Shown here: positions 15,813 to 24,174 of the stretch, one piece after another
Numbering within the stretch: the first letter of the stretch is position 1
How the letters are laid out: each line of letters opens with the position of its first letter
Assembly (NCBI GenBank): GCA_949296115.1
Contig: CASFNR010000002.1
Location: 1-64,000 of the forward strand
Length of the DNA stretch: 64,000 nucleotides
Source: an uncultured Eubacteriales bacterium
Lineage (GTDB): Bacteria > Bacillota > Clostridia > Oscillospirales > Oscillospiraceae
Direction of reading: 5' to 3'
The notes under the pieces: model-generated
Told to the model about the DNA's origin: nothing
The model's database searches: none
Seen by the model: the letters and a program-made list of their open reading frames with translations, nothing else
Translations under genes and position numbers: made by a program

Positions 15813-16847
15813 TCACACCTCCAGATAGCCGCAGAGCACCTTCAGGGTGTTGTATACGCCATCCATGTGGCTGCGCTCATAGCCGTGGCTGGCATAGACG
15901 CCGGGGCCGATGAGCCCGTGGCGCAGGTCATAGCCCGCCCGGAGGGTGGCCTCCACGTCGGAGCCGTAATAGGGGTACACATCCACTGCGTAATCTGCTT
16001 CCGTTTTCTTGGCGGCAGCGATGAGCTTGCCCACCACCTCGTAGCTGTAGGGGCCGCCGGAATCCTTGGCGCAGATGCTGACCTGCCGTTCGGTGCAGCC
16101 CAGGCCCTCGCCCACGCAGCCCATATCCACGGAGATGGCCTCGGTAACCCCGGCGGGGACGGAGGCGGAGCCGCCGTGGCCCACTTCCTCGTATACCGTT
16201 ACATGGACGTACACCTTCCGGGCGGGGGTGATGGCGTGATCCGACAGATATTGGGCAAAGCCCAGCAGAATGCCCACGCTGAGCTTGTCATCCAGGAACC
16301 GGCTCTTCAGGTAGCCGGAGGCGGTGCGCCGGGTCCGGGGGTCGAAGCACACATAGTCCCCCACCTCAATGCCCAGCTTCCGGGTTTCCTCGGCGGAGGT
16401 CACGTTCTCGTCCAGCACCACTTCCATGCCGGCGTAGTCCCGTTTGGCGTCACCGTAGCCGCCGTTGACGTGAACCGAGGCGTTGCACAGCTGGAAGGTG
16501 CCGCTGACGGTACGGCCATCCCGGGCGTAGACGGTGACATTCTCCGCCTCGCCGTTTTCCGCCCGCATGCCGCCGACGGGGGTCAGGGTGAGACGGCCGT
16601 CAGCCTTGATCCGGCTGACCATGCCGCCCAGGGTATCGGCGTGGGCCTCCAGAAGAAGGCCTTCCCCCTCGCCCCCCAGGCAGGCCAGTACCCCGCCCTT
16701 TGCAGTGATTTCTGCCGGGAAGCCCAGGGCTTCAAAGGCGTTCTTTACCCAGGCCGCTGCCCGTCCGGCAAAGCCGGAGGGAGAGTCAATGGCCAGCAGG
16801 GCCGCCGCCTGTTCCCAGGCGGATTCTGCGTATTTCTGATCAATCAT
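15813..16847 (-). CDS. M42-family metallo-aminopeptidase
   Basis: This 344-residue protein fits peptidase family M42 (FrvX/PepA-like glutamyl or broad aminopeptidases that form dodecamers). Metal ligands are visible in order: His in EAHADTLGG, Asp in SRFLDDKLSVG, Glu-Glu in YEEVGHGG, Asp in SVDMGCVG, and His in SHGYERSHMDGV. The inserted domain (GTFQLCNASVHVN..., VGDYVCFDPRTR) is also typical. It overlaps the upstream gene by 8 nt. Substrate specificity cannot be read; intracellular peptide turnover is the family-level role. Confidence 0.9.
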   Translation of the reverse strand: MIDQKYAESAWEQAAALLAIDSPSGFAGRAAAWVKNAFEALGFPAEITAKGGVLACLGGEGEGLLLEAHADTLGGMVSRIKADGRLTLTPVGGMRAENGEAENVTVYARDGRTVSGTFQLCNASVHVNGGYGDAKRDYAGMEVVLDENVTSAEETRKLGIEVGDYVCFDPRTRRTASGYLKSRFLDDKLSVGILLGFAQYLSDHAITPARKVYVHVTVYEEVGHGGSASVPAGVTEAISVDMGCVGEGLGCTERQVSICAKDSGGPYSYEVVGKLIAAAKKTEADYAVDVYPYYGSDVEATLRAGYDLRHGLIGPGVYASHGYERSHMDGVYNTLKVLCGYLEV

Positions 16848-17619
16848 ATTGTCCTCCTAAAATCAAAAAGTGCCAGACCCCCGCAACCTCCCGCATGAAG
16901 TGGTTGATTTTTTGCCCGGGCTGGGTGGTTTTTGCAGGGATGCCCACAAAGTCCACGCCGCATTTCCTGGCGAACAGGCTGGAGCGGAACAGGTGGTATT
17001 CACTGGAGATTATCCCCAGCGTTTCCGGACGGACGCCGGTTTTGGCTTCGATCAGGTCCAGGCTGAAATTCAGATTTTCCCAGGTGGAGGTGGCCTGGTC
17101 CTCCATCCAGAGTCGGTTTTCGTCGATGCCCAGTTTCACCAGCTCGTCATACATGGCCTGGGCCTCGGGGATGGGCTCGTCAGCCCCCTGACCGCCGGAG
17201 AGAACAGCGGTCACGTCCGGGTGGGCCGCAAGGTAATCATAGGCGCCGTGGATCCGGTCCCACAGACTGGCGGAGGGGCCGATGTCCCGGATTTTGGCCC
17301 CCAGCACCACCACATAGTCCACCGGCTCTTCCGGATTGCCCAAGCTGTAGCGGATGATGACGGCTTCGGTGGCGCCCACCACCAGCAGGCCGAGGATCAG
17401 GCAGGCGGTGAAGATTCGCCGCAGCAGCTTCACGGGCCTGGGGTGTTTTTCCCGGAGCATCCGGGTGATTTCGTAAAAGGCGATGATGCCGATGAGGCAG
17501 CAGCACACCAGGGCGGAGAAGCTGTAGCCCGGCAGCAGAAACCGCAGCACGAAGGCGGCCAACGCCAGCAGGGCGCACACCAGCCAGGCCAGCGGACGGA
17601 AGGCAGTTTTCTCTTTCAT
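16840..17619 (-). CDS. YdcF/SanA-like DUF218 membrane protein
   Basis: This 259-residue protein has three N-terminal membrane helices and a C-terminal DUF218 domain: VDYVVVLGAKI, LSGGQGADEP, EAQAMYDELVKLGI, STWENLNFS and SSEYHLFRS. ElyC, SanA and YdcF belong to this family and affect envelope integrity or undecaprenyl-phosphate use in E. coli, but the reaction is unknown. It is first in an operon with the M42 peptidase and zinc-ribbon protein and has its own promoter. Confidence 0.87.
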   Translation of the reverse strand: MKEKTAFRPLAWLVCALLALAAFVLRFLLPGYSFSALVCCCLIGIIAFYEITRMLREKHPRPVKLLRRIFTACLILGLLVVGATEAVIIRYSLGNPEEPVDYVVVLGAKIRDIGPSASLWDRIHGAYDYLAAHPDVTAVLSGGQGADEPIPEAQAMYDELVKLGIDENRLWMEDQATSTWENLNFSLDLIEAKTGVRPETLGIISSEYHLFRSSLFARKCGVDFVGIPAKTTQPGQKINHFMREVAGVWHFLILGGQYD

Positions 17620-17649
17620 AGGGTAACCTCGCTAACAGGAATTGTCCCT

Positions 17650-17678
17650 ATTTTACCATAGTCCCCTCAAGAAAACAA
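17650..17678 (-). promoter_or_regulatory. Promoter for the YdcF-M42-zinc-ribbon operon
   Basis: On the minus strand TTGTTT and TAAAAT are 17 nt apart. The -35 sits in the T-tract of the folT terminator, so the two signals overlap. Confidence 0.6.
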
Positions 17679-17700
17679 GCCGTCCCGGCTGGGACGGCTT
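17670..17700 (-). terminator. Terminator after folT-like gene
   Basis: A 10-bp perfect stem (17677-17686 with 17691-17700) is followed on the minus strand by TTGTTTTC. Confidence 0.8.
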
Positions 17701-17733
17701 GCATTGTAAGGGAAACTTAAGAAAGGCGGCGAA

Positions 17734-18780
17734 TCAGGCCACCGGCTCGTAGGTGAATTCCAGAACTTCTCCGGTATCGTTGTTCTCCACGATCTCCACA
17801 TCCGCCAGCTTGGTCAGAGCCTCGTGCTGGGAGGCGGGAGTCTTTTTCAGCTCCCACAGACCGTCCATTTCCTCGGTTTCGGCCACCGCCGGGTCCACAG
17901 CGTAGAAGGAAATCTGGTAGGTGGTGTCCTTCCCCAGGAAGGGCTTGTAAGCGGCGTCGATGATGGCCACGGCGGGACCGTCGGCGGCGTCCGGCTCTTG
18001 GGTCAGGATGATGTCGTACATCTCCTGATTCTTCTCCACCCGCTCTGCGGTGGTATAGCCGGTGGTGATGGAGGTGGTCTGGTAGTGGTAGGACAGGTAC
18101 CCGGCCACACAGCCGCTGCCGAAGATGAACAGGGCAGCCAGCAGGCCCAGCTGCTTTTTGTCAAAGCGCAGGCTCTTGTCGGGGTTGTAGGTCAGCTTCA
18201 TCCGGTAGGTGATGGGCTGGATGAAGGCCAGGAAAATGGTGAGCACCACGGACTCGATGGGGAACATGAACAGGTTCTTGATGATGCCGGGGATGGTGAG
18301 CACATAGCTCTTGCCGCCCATCATCACCTGATAGTACAGCATCATAATGGGGGTCTGGAGCAGGATGTTCACGAACAGGCAGATGCAGAACCGGCTGAGC
18401 ATCACCCGGGTGGGGGTGATTCTGGCCCGGTACAGGAACAGGGCGAAAATCAGAGAGCCTGCAATTTCAGTCAGCACGAAGGGCGGGAAGTAGGTGTCGC
18501 CGGTAATCATAACCCCCAGCACGTCGGAGACAATGGCGGACAGGGAGGCTACCACCGGGCCATAGACCATGGCGCCCAGGGCGTTGGCCAGGAAAGCGGT
18601 GTTGATCTTCAGATTGGGGGCCAGGGGAATGGCCACCAGCTTCAGGGCTACCCGGAGGGCAATCATCAGGGCGGCGAACACCAGCATTTTGGTGTCCTTC
18701 AGCTCCAGGGCTGCATCCCGCCAGTAGGCAGGGGAGAAGGGGGTCTTGTACAGGGTGGTGGACTTTTGCTTGGTTGACAT
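17734..18780 (-). CDS. folT: FolT-type ECF transporter S component with extra C-terminal domain
   Basis: The first ~200 residues of this 348-residue protein match the folate-type S component: TKMLVFAALMIALRVALKLV, then IPLAPNLKINTAF and ANALGAMVYGPVVA, and an ISDVLG-like segment (IVSDVLGVMI). FolT binds folates and works with a shared EcfAA'T. About residues 216-240 form an additional membrane helix, and the last ~110 residues are soluble and acidic, ending TGEVLEFTYEPVA. Ordinary FolT proteins are about 170-200 residues, so this tail is unusual. ATG follows AAGGAGGAAA. A long structured leader precedes it. Confidence 0.8.
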   Translation of the reverse strand: MSTKQKSTTLYKTPFSPAYWRDAALELKDTKMLVFAALMIALRVALKLVAIPLAPNLKINTAFLANALGAMVYGPVVASLSAIVSDVLGVMITGDTYFPPFVLTEIAGSLIFALFLYRARITPTRVMLSRFCICLFVNILLQTPIMMLYYQVMMGGKSYVLTIPGIIKNLFMFPIESVVLTIFLAFIQPITYRMKLTYNPDKSLRFDKKQLGLLAALFIFGSGCVAGYLSYHYQTTSITTGYTTAERVEKNQEMYDIILTQEPDAADGPAVAIIDAAYKPFLGKDTTYQISFYAVDPAVAETEEMDGLWELKKTPASQHEALTKLADVEIVENNDTGEVLEFTYEPVA

Positions 18781-18842
18781 AATGTTTCCTCCTTTTTGTA
18801 GGCGATGTTCTGCAGCAGCACCCCGGAAGGACGGAAACAAAA

Positions 18843-19103
18843 AATCCCCGGCGGCGCAATGCCGCTGGGGAGAAATCATACAAAGTTTCCGGACTACCCT
18901 GGGGGGAATAGGCTGCAACATTCAGGCGGCGCGCCGCCCCTAGCCGAACCAATCGCCCGACCGAGTATCGTTGCTACATAAAGGAGGTCAGTCCATTATG
19001 GCGCAGCGGGTGCGGATACCCTATCGCGGACCATGAATCCTTCGTCTGCCACACAACTCCCCATCTTGACAGCACTTCACGCAGGGTTTCCTACTCTGTT
19101 CGA
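18843..19103 (-). promoter_or_regulatory. Long structured leader RNA before folT, with intrinsic terminator
   Basis: A minus-strand promoter and an intrinsic terminator (stem 18846-18870 with one mismatch, then ATTTTTTG) bound about 250 nt of RNA upstream of folT. A long-range helix joins the two ends: 19090-19096 with 18906-18912 (7 bp) and 19081-19084 with 18913-18916. Inside it a nested hairpin pairs 19053-19057 with 18970-18974 and 19038-19043 with 18980-18985. A 14-bp palindrome GGCGGCGCGCCGCC is at 18924-18937. I do not recognise the THF-riboswitch core or a T-box. A riboswitch or a 6S-like RNA are both possible. Confidence 0.6.
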
Positions 19104-19108
19104 GACCC

Positions 19109-19137
19109 ACTATAGCGCAAGTCAGGGAGAAAGTAAA
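19109..19137 (-). promoter_or_regulatory. Promoter of the folT leader
   Basis: On the minus strand TTTACT and TATAGT are 17 nt apart; transcription would begin near 19102. Confidence 0.6.
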
Positions 19138-19174
19138 GAGAAATTTCCTATTTTTCGGAAAAAATTCCATGTTT

Positions 19175-19957
19175 TCATTTGGGGATGGTAATGGTCAGCA
19201 CAATCTGGCTGTCCGTCTCCCGGCGCTCGGACACAGCGGGAATGCCGGAGAGCTGGATTTTTTGCAGGTTCTGGGTCAGGCTGTTGAGGAACGCCCCCAC
19301 GTTGGCTTTCGGCTGCCGGGGCGCAGACTGGGTGAGCAGGGAGTCGATGTATTTTTCCGCCCGGGCCACGCTCATGCCCTGCCGGAGAATTTCGGCGATG
19401 GCGGAGAGCTTCGCTTCTTCGCTGCCCAGCCGGAGCAGTGCCCGGGCGTGGCGCTCGGTCAGGTCCCCGGCCCGGAGGGCTTCCAGCACCGCATCGCTGT
19501 GCTTGAGCAGGCGCAGTTTGTTGGCCACGGCGCTCTGGCTTTTCCCCAGCACTCGGGCGGCCTGTTCCTGGCTCATGCCCCACTCCCGGAGCAGCCGGGC
19601 AATGCCCTGGGCTTCCTCGATATAGTCCAGGTCCTGGCGCTGGAGGTTCTCCACCAGGGCGGCCATGCCGGACTCCTTGTCGTCCATGCGCATGATGATG
19701 CAGGGAATGTCCGTCACCCCCGCCAATTCCGCCGCCCGAAGCCGCCGCTCCCCGGAAATCAGCTCATAGCCGGCGCCGCATCGGCGGACGGACAGGGGCT
19801 GGAGGATTCCATGCTGCCGGATAGAGTCCGACAGCTCGTCCAGGGCCTCGGGCTTGAAGATTTTCCGGGGCTGAGCCGGATTGGGGCGGATGGAGCAGGC
19901 GGGAAGGAATACCACCCGACCGGTTTCCATATAGGTTTTCAGCTTCTGGCATTGCAT
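19175..19957 (-). CDS. ParB/Spo0J-family protein, probably Noc-like
   Basis: This 260-residue protein has the ParB N-terminal CTPase domain (IRPNPAQPRKIF, then SGERRLRAAELAG and VENLQRQDLDYIEEAQG), a helix-turn-helix (MSQEQAARVLGKSQSAVANKLRLL) and a short C-terminal dimerisation region. ParB loads centromere complexes; Noc prevents division over the nucleoid. No parA is next to it, which favours a Noc-type or orphan role. ATG is preceded by GAGGAGGACGG. The upstream region has one partial match to the Noc-binding sequence at 20076-20089. Confidence 0.85.
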   Translation of the reverse strand: MQCQKLKTYMETGRVVFLPACSIRPNPAQPRKIFKPEALDELSDSIRQHGILQPLSVRRCGAGYELISGERRLRAAELAGVTDIPCIIMRMDDKESGMAALVENLQRQDLDYIEEAQGIARLLREWGMSQEQAARVLGKSQSAVANKLRLLKHSDAVLEALRAGDLTERHARALLRLGSEEAKLSAIAEILRQGMSVARAEKYIDSLLTQSAPRQPKANVGAFLNSLTQNLQKIQLSGIPAVSERRETDSQIVLTITIPK

Positions 19958-20118
19958 TGCCCGTCCTCCTCTGTAAATGGTGAATTCATTGTATCCCCCG
20001 CTCCGGCGGGAAAACCAGCGAAAACAGCCCGGGCGCCGGGGAAAGTTCCCGACAGGTTCTCCGAACCCCCGGGGAATTTCCCGGCAATCTCTGAAACAAA
20101 ACTTAAGAATTGCCCCGA

Positions 20119-20147
20119 TTGACAGAAAGCGGCGGGCGTGCTATACT
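20119..20147 (+). promoter_or_regulatory. Promoter of the GntR/ABC operon
   Basis: A consensus TTGACA and TATACT are 17 nt apart with a TGn extension (TGCTATACT). The operator described next overlaps the -10. Confidence 0.8.
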
Positions 20148-20177
20148 AACTGTACTAGGATAACTAGTACAGTTAGT
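20145..20177 (+). promoter_or_regulatory. YtrA-type operator
   Basis: A perfect 14-bp inverted repeat (20145-20158 and 20164-20177) with a 5-nt spacer contains TGTACTAG and CTAGTACA halves. YtrA-subfamily GntR repressors bind this type of site. Its overlap with the -10 box and start site predicts autorepression of the whole operon. Confidence 0.85.
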
Positions 20178-20205
20178 GCAGTTCATACGGTGAAGGAGGG
20201 ATACC

Positions 20206-20574
20206 ATGATTCATCTGGACTACCGGGATTCCCGTCCCATCTATACCCAAATCATTGACGGCTTCCGGGAGCAGATTGCCACCGGCGTCTTGCAGCCCGG
20301 AGAGAAGCTGCCCAGCGTGCGGGAGCTGGCCGCCGCCCTGACCATCAATCCCAACACCATCCAGCGGTCCTACCGCCAGCTGGAAGCGGAGGGATGGATT
20401 GCCACGGTGCCGGGAAAAGGGTGCTTCGTCTGCGGCGGCGAACAGAATACCCAGCGGGAACGGGAGCGGTGGTACTCCGCATTTGACGAATCCGCCGCGG
20501 CGCTGATGGCCCTGGGGGTCCTGCGCCAGACGCTGATTCAGCGGTTAGAGGAAGGAGGAAGCAGCAATGCTTGA
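20206..20574 (+). CDS. GntR-family repressor, YtrA subfamily
   Basis: This 122-residue protein is a short GntR regulator: winged helix IYTQIIDGFREQIATGVLQPG, LPSVRELAAALTINPNTIQRSY and the ELEAEGWI-like wing, followed by only ~45 residues. That length is typical of the YtrA subfamily, which controls ABC transporter operons responding to cell-wall antibiotics. GGAGGGATACC precedes the ATG. It overlaps the ABC ATPase gene by 8 nt and is preceded by its likely operator. Confidence 0.93.
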   Translation: MIHLDYRDSRPIYTQIIDGFREQIATGVLQPGEKLPSVRELAAALTINPNTIQRSYRQLEAEGWIATVPGKGCFVCGGEQNTQRERERWYSAFDESAAALMALGVLRQTLIQRLEEGGSSNA

Positions 20575-21448
20575 AATGAAACATGTGGTGAAGTCTTTCG
20601 GGACCTTCCGGGCCCTGGATGACCTGAGCCTGACGGTGCCCCAGGGAGCGGTCTACGGCCTGGTTGGTCCCAACGGTGCGGGCAAATCCACGGCGATCCG
20701 GCATCTGACCGGGGTTTACCGGGCGGACAGCGGGGAAGTGACCCTGGAGGGAATGCCGATTTTTGAGAATCCCAGGGCCAAGGGCCGGATTGGCTGTATC
20801 CCCGACGATGTGTTCTACTATCCCGGGGCCACCCTGGAGGAAATGCGGAAATTCTACAAGGGCATCTACCCCAATTTTGACGACGGCCTGTTCAACCGGC
20901 TGAGGGAAATCTTCCAGCTGCCGGACAAGACCCCCATCCGCCGGTATTCCAAGGGGATGCAGAAGCAGGCGGCCTTCCACCTGACTGTCAGCATCCGGCC
21001 GGAGGTGCTGATTCTGGACGAGCCAGTGGACGGCCTGGACCCGGTGATGCGCCGGCAGGTGATGAGCGTGATTCTGGCGGATGTGGCGGAGCACGGCACC
21101 ACGGTGCTGATTTCCTCCCATAACCTGCGGGAGCTGGAGGACGTGTGCGACCATGTGGGCATTATGGACAAGGGGAAGATGCTCCTGGAGCGGAGCCTGG
21201 CGGATATGCAGGGCAACACCCACAAGCTGCAGATCGTGGGGGACACCCCGGAAGGTCTGGAAATTCTCCACGAATCCACCTCCGGACGGCTGAAAACCCT
21301 GATTGTCCGGGGCCAGGCCTGGGAGATCAGCACCAAGGCCGCGGCTGCCAAGCCTGCCTATTATGACCTGCTGCCGCTGTCGTTGGAGGAAATCTTCATC
21401 TATGAATTGGGAGGTGTGCACGATGCAGTTCAAGACATCCTGCTGTAA
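20567..21448 (+). CDS. ABC transporter ATP-binding protein
   Basis: This 293-residue ATPase has Walker A GPNGAGKST, signature YSKGMQKQAAF, Walker B VLILDEPVDGLDP and the switch His in ISSHNLREL. It resembles YtrB/EcsA-like single-domain ATPases. The C-terminal ~80 residues are an accessory domain. The gene overlaps both neighbours (8 nt with the regulator, 26 nt with the permease), so the three are one operon. Function is likely export or cell-envelope stress resistance, by analogy with ytr operons. Confidence 0.92.
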   Translation: MLEMKHVVKSFGTFRALDDLSLTVPQGAVYGLVGPNGAGKSTAIRHLTGVYRADSGEVTLEGMPIFENPRAKGRIGCIPDDVFYYPGATLEEMRKFYKGIYPNFDDGLFNRLREIFQLPDKTPIRRYSKGMQKQAAFHLTVSIRPEVLILDEPVDGLDPVMRRQVMSVILADVAEHGTTVLISSHNLRELEDVCDHVGIMDKGKMLLERSLADMQGNTHKLQIVGDTPEGLEILHESTSGRLKTLIVRGQAWEISTKAAAAKPAYYDLLPLSLEEIFIYELGGVHDAVQDILL

Positions 21449-23225
21449 CAAAACCCTGCTGAAAAAGGACCTGACCCGGTTTGCGCCCCTGTGGGGGGTG
21501 TATACCCTGGGACTGCTGATGCTGCTGTTTCTGACCTGGGATGATAAGTCCATTCCTTTCAACAACATTTACGCTTTTCGGACTTTGCTCCCCAACGTGG
21601 CTCTGTACAACGGGGTGTATGCTCTGGCGGTGGCAGCCATGCTGTTCGGCGACCTGTACAACACCCGAATGTGCTATGGCACCCATGCCCTGCCCATGAC
21701 CCGGGGCTGCTGGTTCGGCACCCATATTCTGTCCGGGCTGCTGTTCAGCCTGATTCCCACCGCTCTCGTGGCGGCAGCATCCATTCCCCTGCTGAACGCC
21801 GTGGAACTGGAACAGGGTTGGCAGCTGGGATTCTATCTGTTTGTGGACATGAACCTGCAATATCTGACTTTCTTCGGTATTGGGGTGTTCGCCGCCATGT
21901 GCGCCGGAAACCGGTTTGGTCAGACGGCCATATACGGAATGCTGATGGTTGGCTCTATACTGCTGTATCTTCCGGCGGACGCTTTGCTTGCGCCGCTGCT
22001 GTTCGGCGTGACGCTGAACTCTGATCCCTATGCCATGCTCAGCCCGCTCAATTTGCTGATCACACGCAATGACTTGATTGTGATTGATGACCGGTCTGAG
22101 GTTCTGGCGGATGGCACCGTATGGTATCACGGCTCCTTTACATTGGGTCAGGGATGGCCTACCCTGTTCCTGCTGGCTGGGCTGGGCCTGGTATTTCTGG
22201 TTCTGGCCTATCTGCTCTACCGCAGACGGAATCTGGAATCCGCCGGAGATTTCCTGGCGGTACCCAGACTGCGCCCGTTGATTGGCGGATGCCTGGCCAT
22301 TTTGGGCGCATCTGCGGCGTTGGCAGTCCTGAAGCTGTTCGGATACAGCTATGGCATGACGGAGCAGCTGGGATTCGCCTTCGTAGGCCTGACTGTGGGC
22401 TGGTTTGCCGGGCAGATGTTCCTGGAGCGGACCACCCGGGTGTTCGGGCCAAAGAAATGGGCGGGACTGCTGGTGATGCTGGCCTTGGCCGCCGGCGCCA
22501 TGGGCCTGACCAAGCTGGACCCCATGGGCATCGACGATTGGGTGCCGGAGGTGTCGGAAATCAGGGGGGCAAGGATAAACGGCAGTTATTATGTGGACAC
22601 ACCGGAGGAACTGGCTCAGGTCATCCAGGTGCAGGAACTTGCCTTGGAAGAACATCTGACAGAAGAAGATGTGGAACCCTATCTGGCAACAGATGATGCA
22701 AGCTTGCCAAAATATGCAAGAATTCAAATTGTCTATACCAAAAACAATGGCATGGGGGCAATCCGGGAGTATTATGTTGCCTCCGACAGCCAGGCGGGCG
22801 ACCTGCTGCGGAGCCTGACGTCCAAACTGCCTTTCGTATTAAGACGTGATGAAATTACCTCTCCCCAGAAGCTGATGGCTTGCGTGGGAAAACCGGAATA
22901 CATTACGGTATCTGGTTATAAATTGCCGGAAGAACTGCTGACGGAGGAAACGGTGCGCAGTTTGTTTGAAGCGATCATCGCCGACTGTGAAGCGGGAACC
23001 CTTTCCCCCATTTCTGCGCTGCATCCCACCAAGGTATACCAGACGGAGGACGGGGACAATGTGTACCTGGATTATATGTGGCTGGAAGCAGCCTTGCCCA
23101 CGGGAAAAGAAGGAAGATACCTTTCTTACAATCTCCGCTTGTTCCCCGACAGTGAGAATGTGCTGGCCTGGGCGGAGAGTGTGGGGATTACCTGGGATGT
23201 AATTGTTCAGGCAGCCTACGGTTAA
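21423..23225 (+). CDS. ABC transporter permease with large extracytoplasmic C-terminal region
   Basis: This 600-residue membrane protein has about ten helices in its first ~380 residues, with the ABC2-type pattern (LFGDLYNTRMCYGTHALPMTRGCWFGTH). The last ~220 residues are soluble (from SEIRGARINGSYYVDTPEELAQ onward). Such an arrangement occurs in permeases paired with YtrA regulators. The ATG has GGGAGGTG just upstream and lies inside the ATPase gene. Later codons use more A/T than the neighbours. The substrate is unknown. Confidence 0.85.
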   Translation: MQFKTSCCNKTLLKKDLTRFAPLWGVYTLGLLMLLFLTWDDKSIPFNNIYAFRTLLPNVALYNGVYALAVAAMLFGDLYNTRMCYGTHALPMTRGCWFGTHILSGLLFSLIPTALVAAASIPLLNAVELEQGWQLGFYLFVDMNLQYLTFFGIGVFAAMCAGNRFGQTAIYGMLMVGSILLYLPADALLAPLLFGVTLNSDPYAMLSPLNLLITRNDLIVIDDRSEVLADGTVWYHGSFTLGQGWPTLFLLAGLGLVFLVLAYLLYRRRNLESAGDFLAVPRLRPLIGGCLAILGASAALAVLKLFGYSYGMTEQLGFAFVGLTVGWFAGQMFLERTTRVFGPKKWAGLLVMLALAAGAMGLTKLDPMGIDDWVPEVSEIRGARINGSYYVDTPEELAQVIQVQELALEEHLTEEDVEPYLATDDASLPKYARIQIVYTKNNGMGAIREYYVASDSQAGDLLRSLTSKLPFVLRRDEITSPQKLMACVGKPEYITVSGYKLPEELLTEETVRSLFEAIIADCEAGTLSPISALHPTKVYQTEDGDNVYLDYMWLEAALPTGKEGRYLSYNLRLFPDSENVLAWAESVGITWDVIVQAAYG

Positions 23226-23260
23226 ATGTCCGCCAAAGAAAAAGTAACAAACAGCAAATT

Positions 23261-23286
23261 GCCCCGCCTGAAACATCAGGCGGGGC
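23261..23286. terminator. Terminator between the ABC permease and the DUF89 gene
   Basis: An 11-bp perfect stem (23261-23271 with 23276-23286) with a 4-nt loop lies between two convergent stop codons. The T-rich tail is weak on the plus strand (TTGTG); on the minus strand AATTTGCTG follows. Confidence 0.7.
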
Positions 23287-23301
23287 TTGTGCGTATTCGG
23301 A

Positions 23302-24174
23302 TTATCCCAGCTCCCGGACCAGCATGGGGGTGAACAGAGGCCTGTGGTATCGGTCCACAAACCGCTGGCACTTCACCAGGAAGGCGTAGTACACGTTGTA
23401 CCCGCAGCCCACCATGGTCTCTGCGTTGGCCATACCCTTGGCCAGAATCACGTCGGATTCGGCGAGGGCCTGCCGGGCTTCTTCCCCCAGCCGGTCCAGC
23501 TGGGTGCCGGGAATGTTGTTGCCGTTGTCGATGACCCGGAAGGGAATCCCCACCGCTTCGGCATCTTCCCGGGTGGCGTCGTTGACGGCGATGTCTCCCC
23601 GGACGCAGAAGGTGATTTCCAGCTGGGGATGGGCCTTGGCGATTTCCTCGGCAAACAGCCGGTCAAAGCCGATTTCTCCGGCGTTGTCCGTCAGATACAG
23701 CAGCTTCTTCCCCTCCGCCAGCTGACGGCGGAAGGTGCGGTAAACCGCCCCATCCAGCTCCATCTTCTGGGCCTCATCCAGCATATCCGACAGCTTTTCA
23801 AAGCTGACCTTTCCCTGAAGGGCGGAGAAATCCAGGTAGTTGCCCAGAATGGCGAATTGCAGTCCCGCCAGCACCGGGTCCTCCGCTTGGGCAATCCGCG
23901 CCCGGATGTCGTCCATCCGCTCCAGCACGAACCGATTGGAGTCTGCCTTTTCCTGCCGGAACCGGTCCAGAGGCAGGCCATAATGCTGATGCAGCAACTG
24001 AGAGACCAAAGGATTGAACCAGGGGGAACTGATATCGGCCGGTGCGGCCAGATACATCCGCATCAGATCCCGGATGAAGGCCATGGTCTGCGCCTCGGTC
24101 CCAAGGGAGCGGGCCAGCTCAATGTTCCGGTTCAGGTGGCACAGCAGGCACTGAGAATCAATGGCTAAACTCAT
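23302..24174 (-). CDS. DUF89 / ARMT1-like metal-dependent phosphatase
   Basis: This 290-residue protein fits the DUF89 damage-control phosphatases, which remove phosphate from sugar phosphates or abnormal phospho-metabolites. Metal and substrate motifs are LYLTDNAGEIGFD, RGDIAVNDATREDAEAVG and VILAKGMANAETM. An N-terminal CLLCH marks the subgroup with a Cys pair. The ATG overlaps the stop of the upstream yhcH-like gene (ATGA), so the two are translationally coupled. The natural substrate is not known. Confidence 0.88.
   Translation of the reverse strand: MSLAIDSQCLLCHLNRNIELARSLGTEAQTMAFIRDLMRMYLAAPADISSPWFNPLVSQLLHQHYGLPLDRFRQEKADSNRFVLERMDDIRARIAQAEDPVLAGLQFAILGNYLDFSALQGKVSFEKLSDMLDEAQKMELDGAVYRTFRRQLAEGKKLLYLTDNAGEIGFDRLFAEEIAKAHPQLEITFCVRGDIAVNDATREDAEAVGIPFRVIDNGNNIPGTQLDRLGEEARQALAESDVILAKGMANAETMVGCGYNVYYAFLVKCQRFVDRYHRPLFTPMLVRELG

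Noticed and set aside
18843-19103. THF riboswitch or T-box before folT
   Set aside because: Neither the THF core (GGTGAATC-type and paired loops) nor a T-box sequence (TGGNACCGCG) is visible.
19960-20130. parS site near the ParB-like gene
   Set aside because: No sequence close to TGTTNCACGTGAAACA was seen in the window; only a partial Noc-type match exists.
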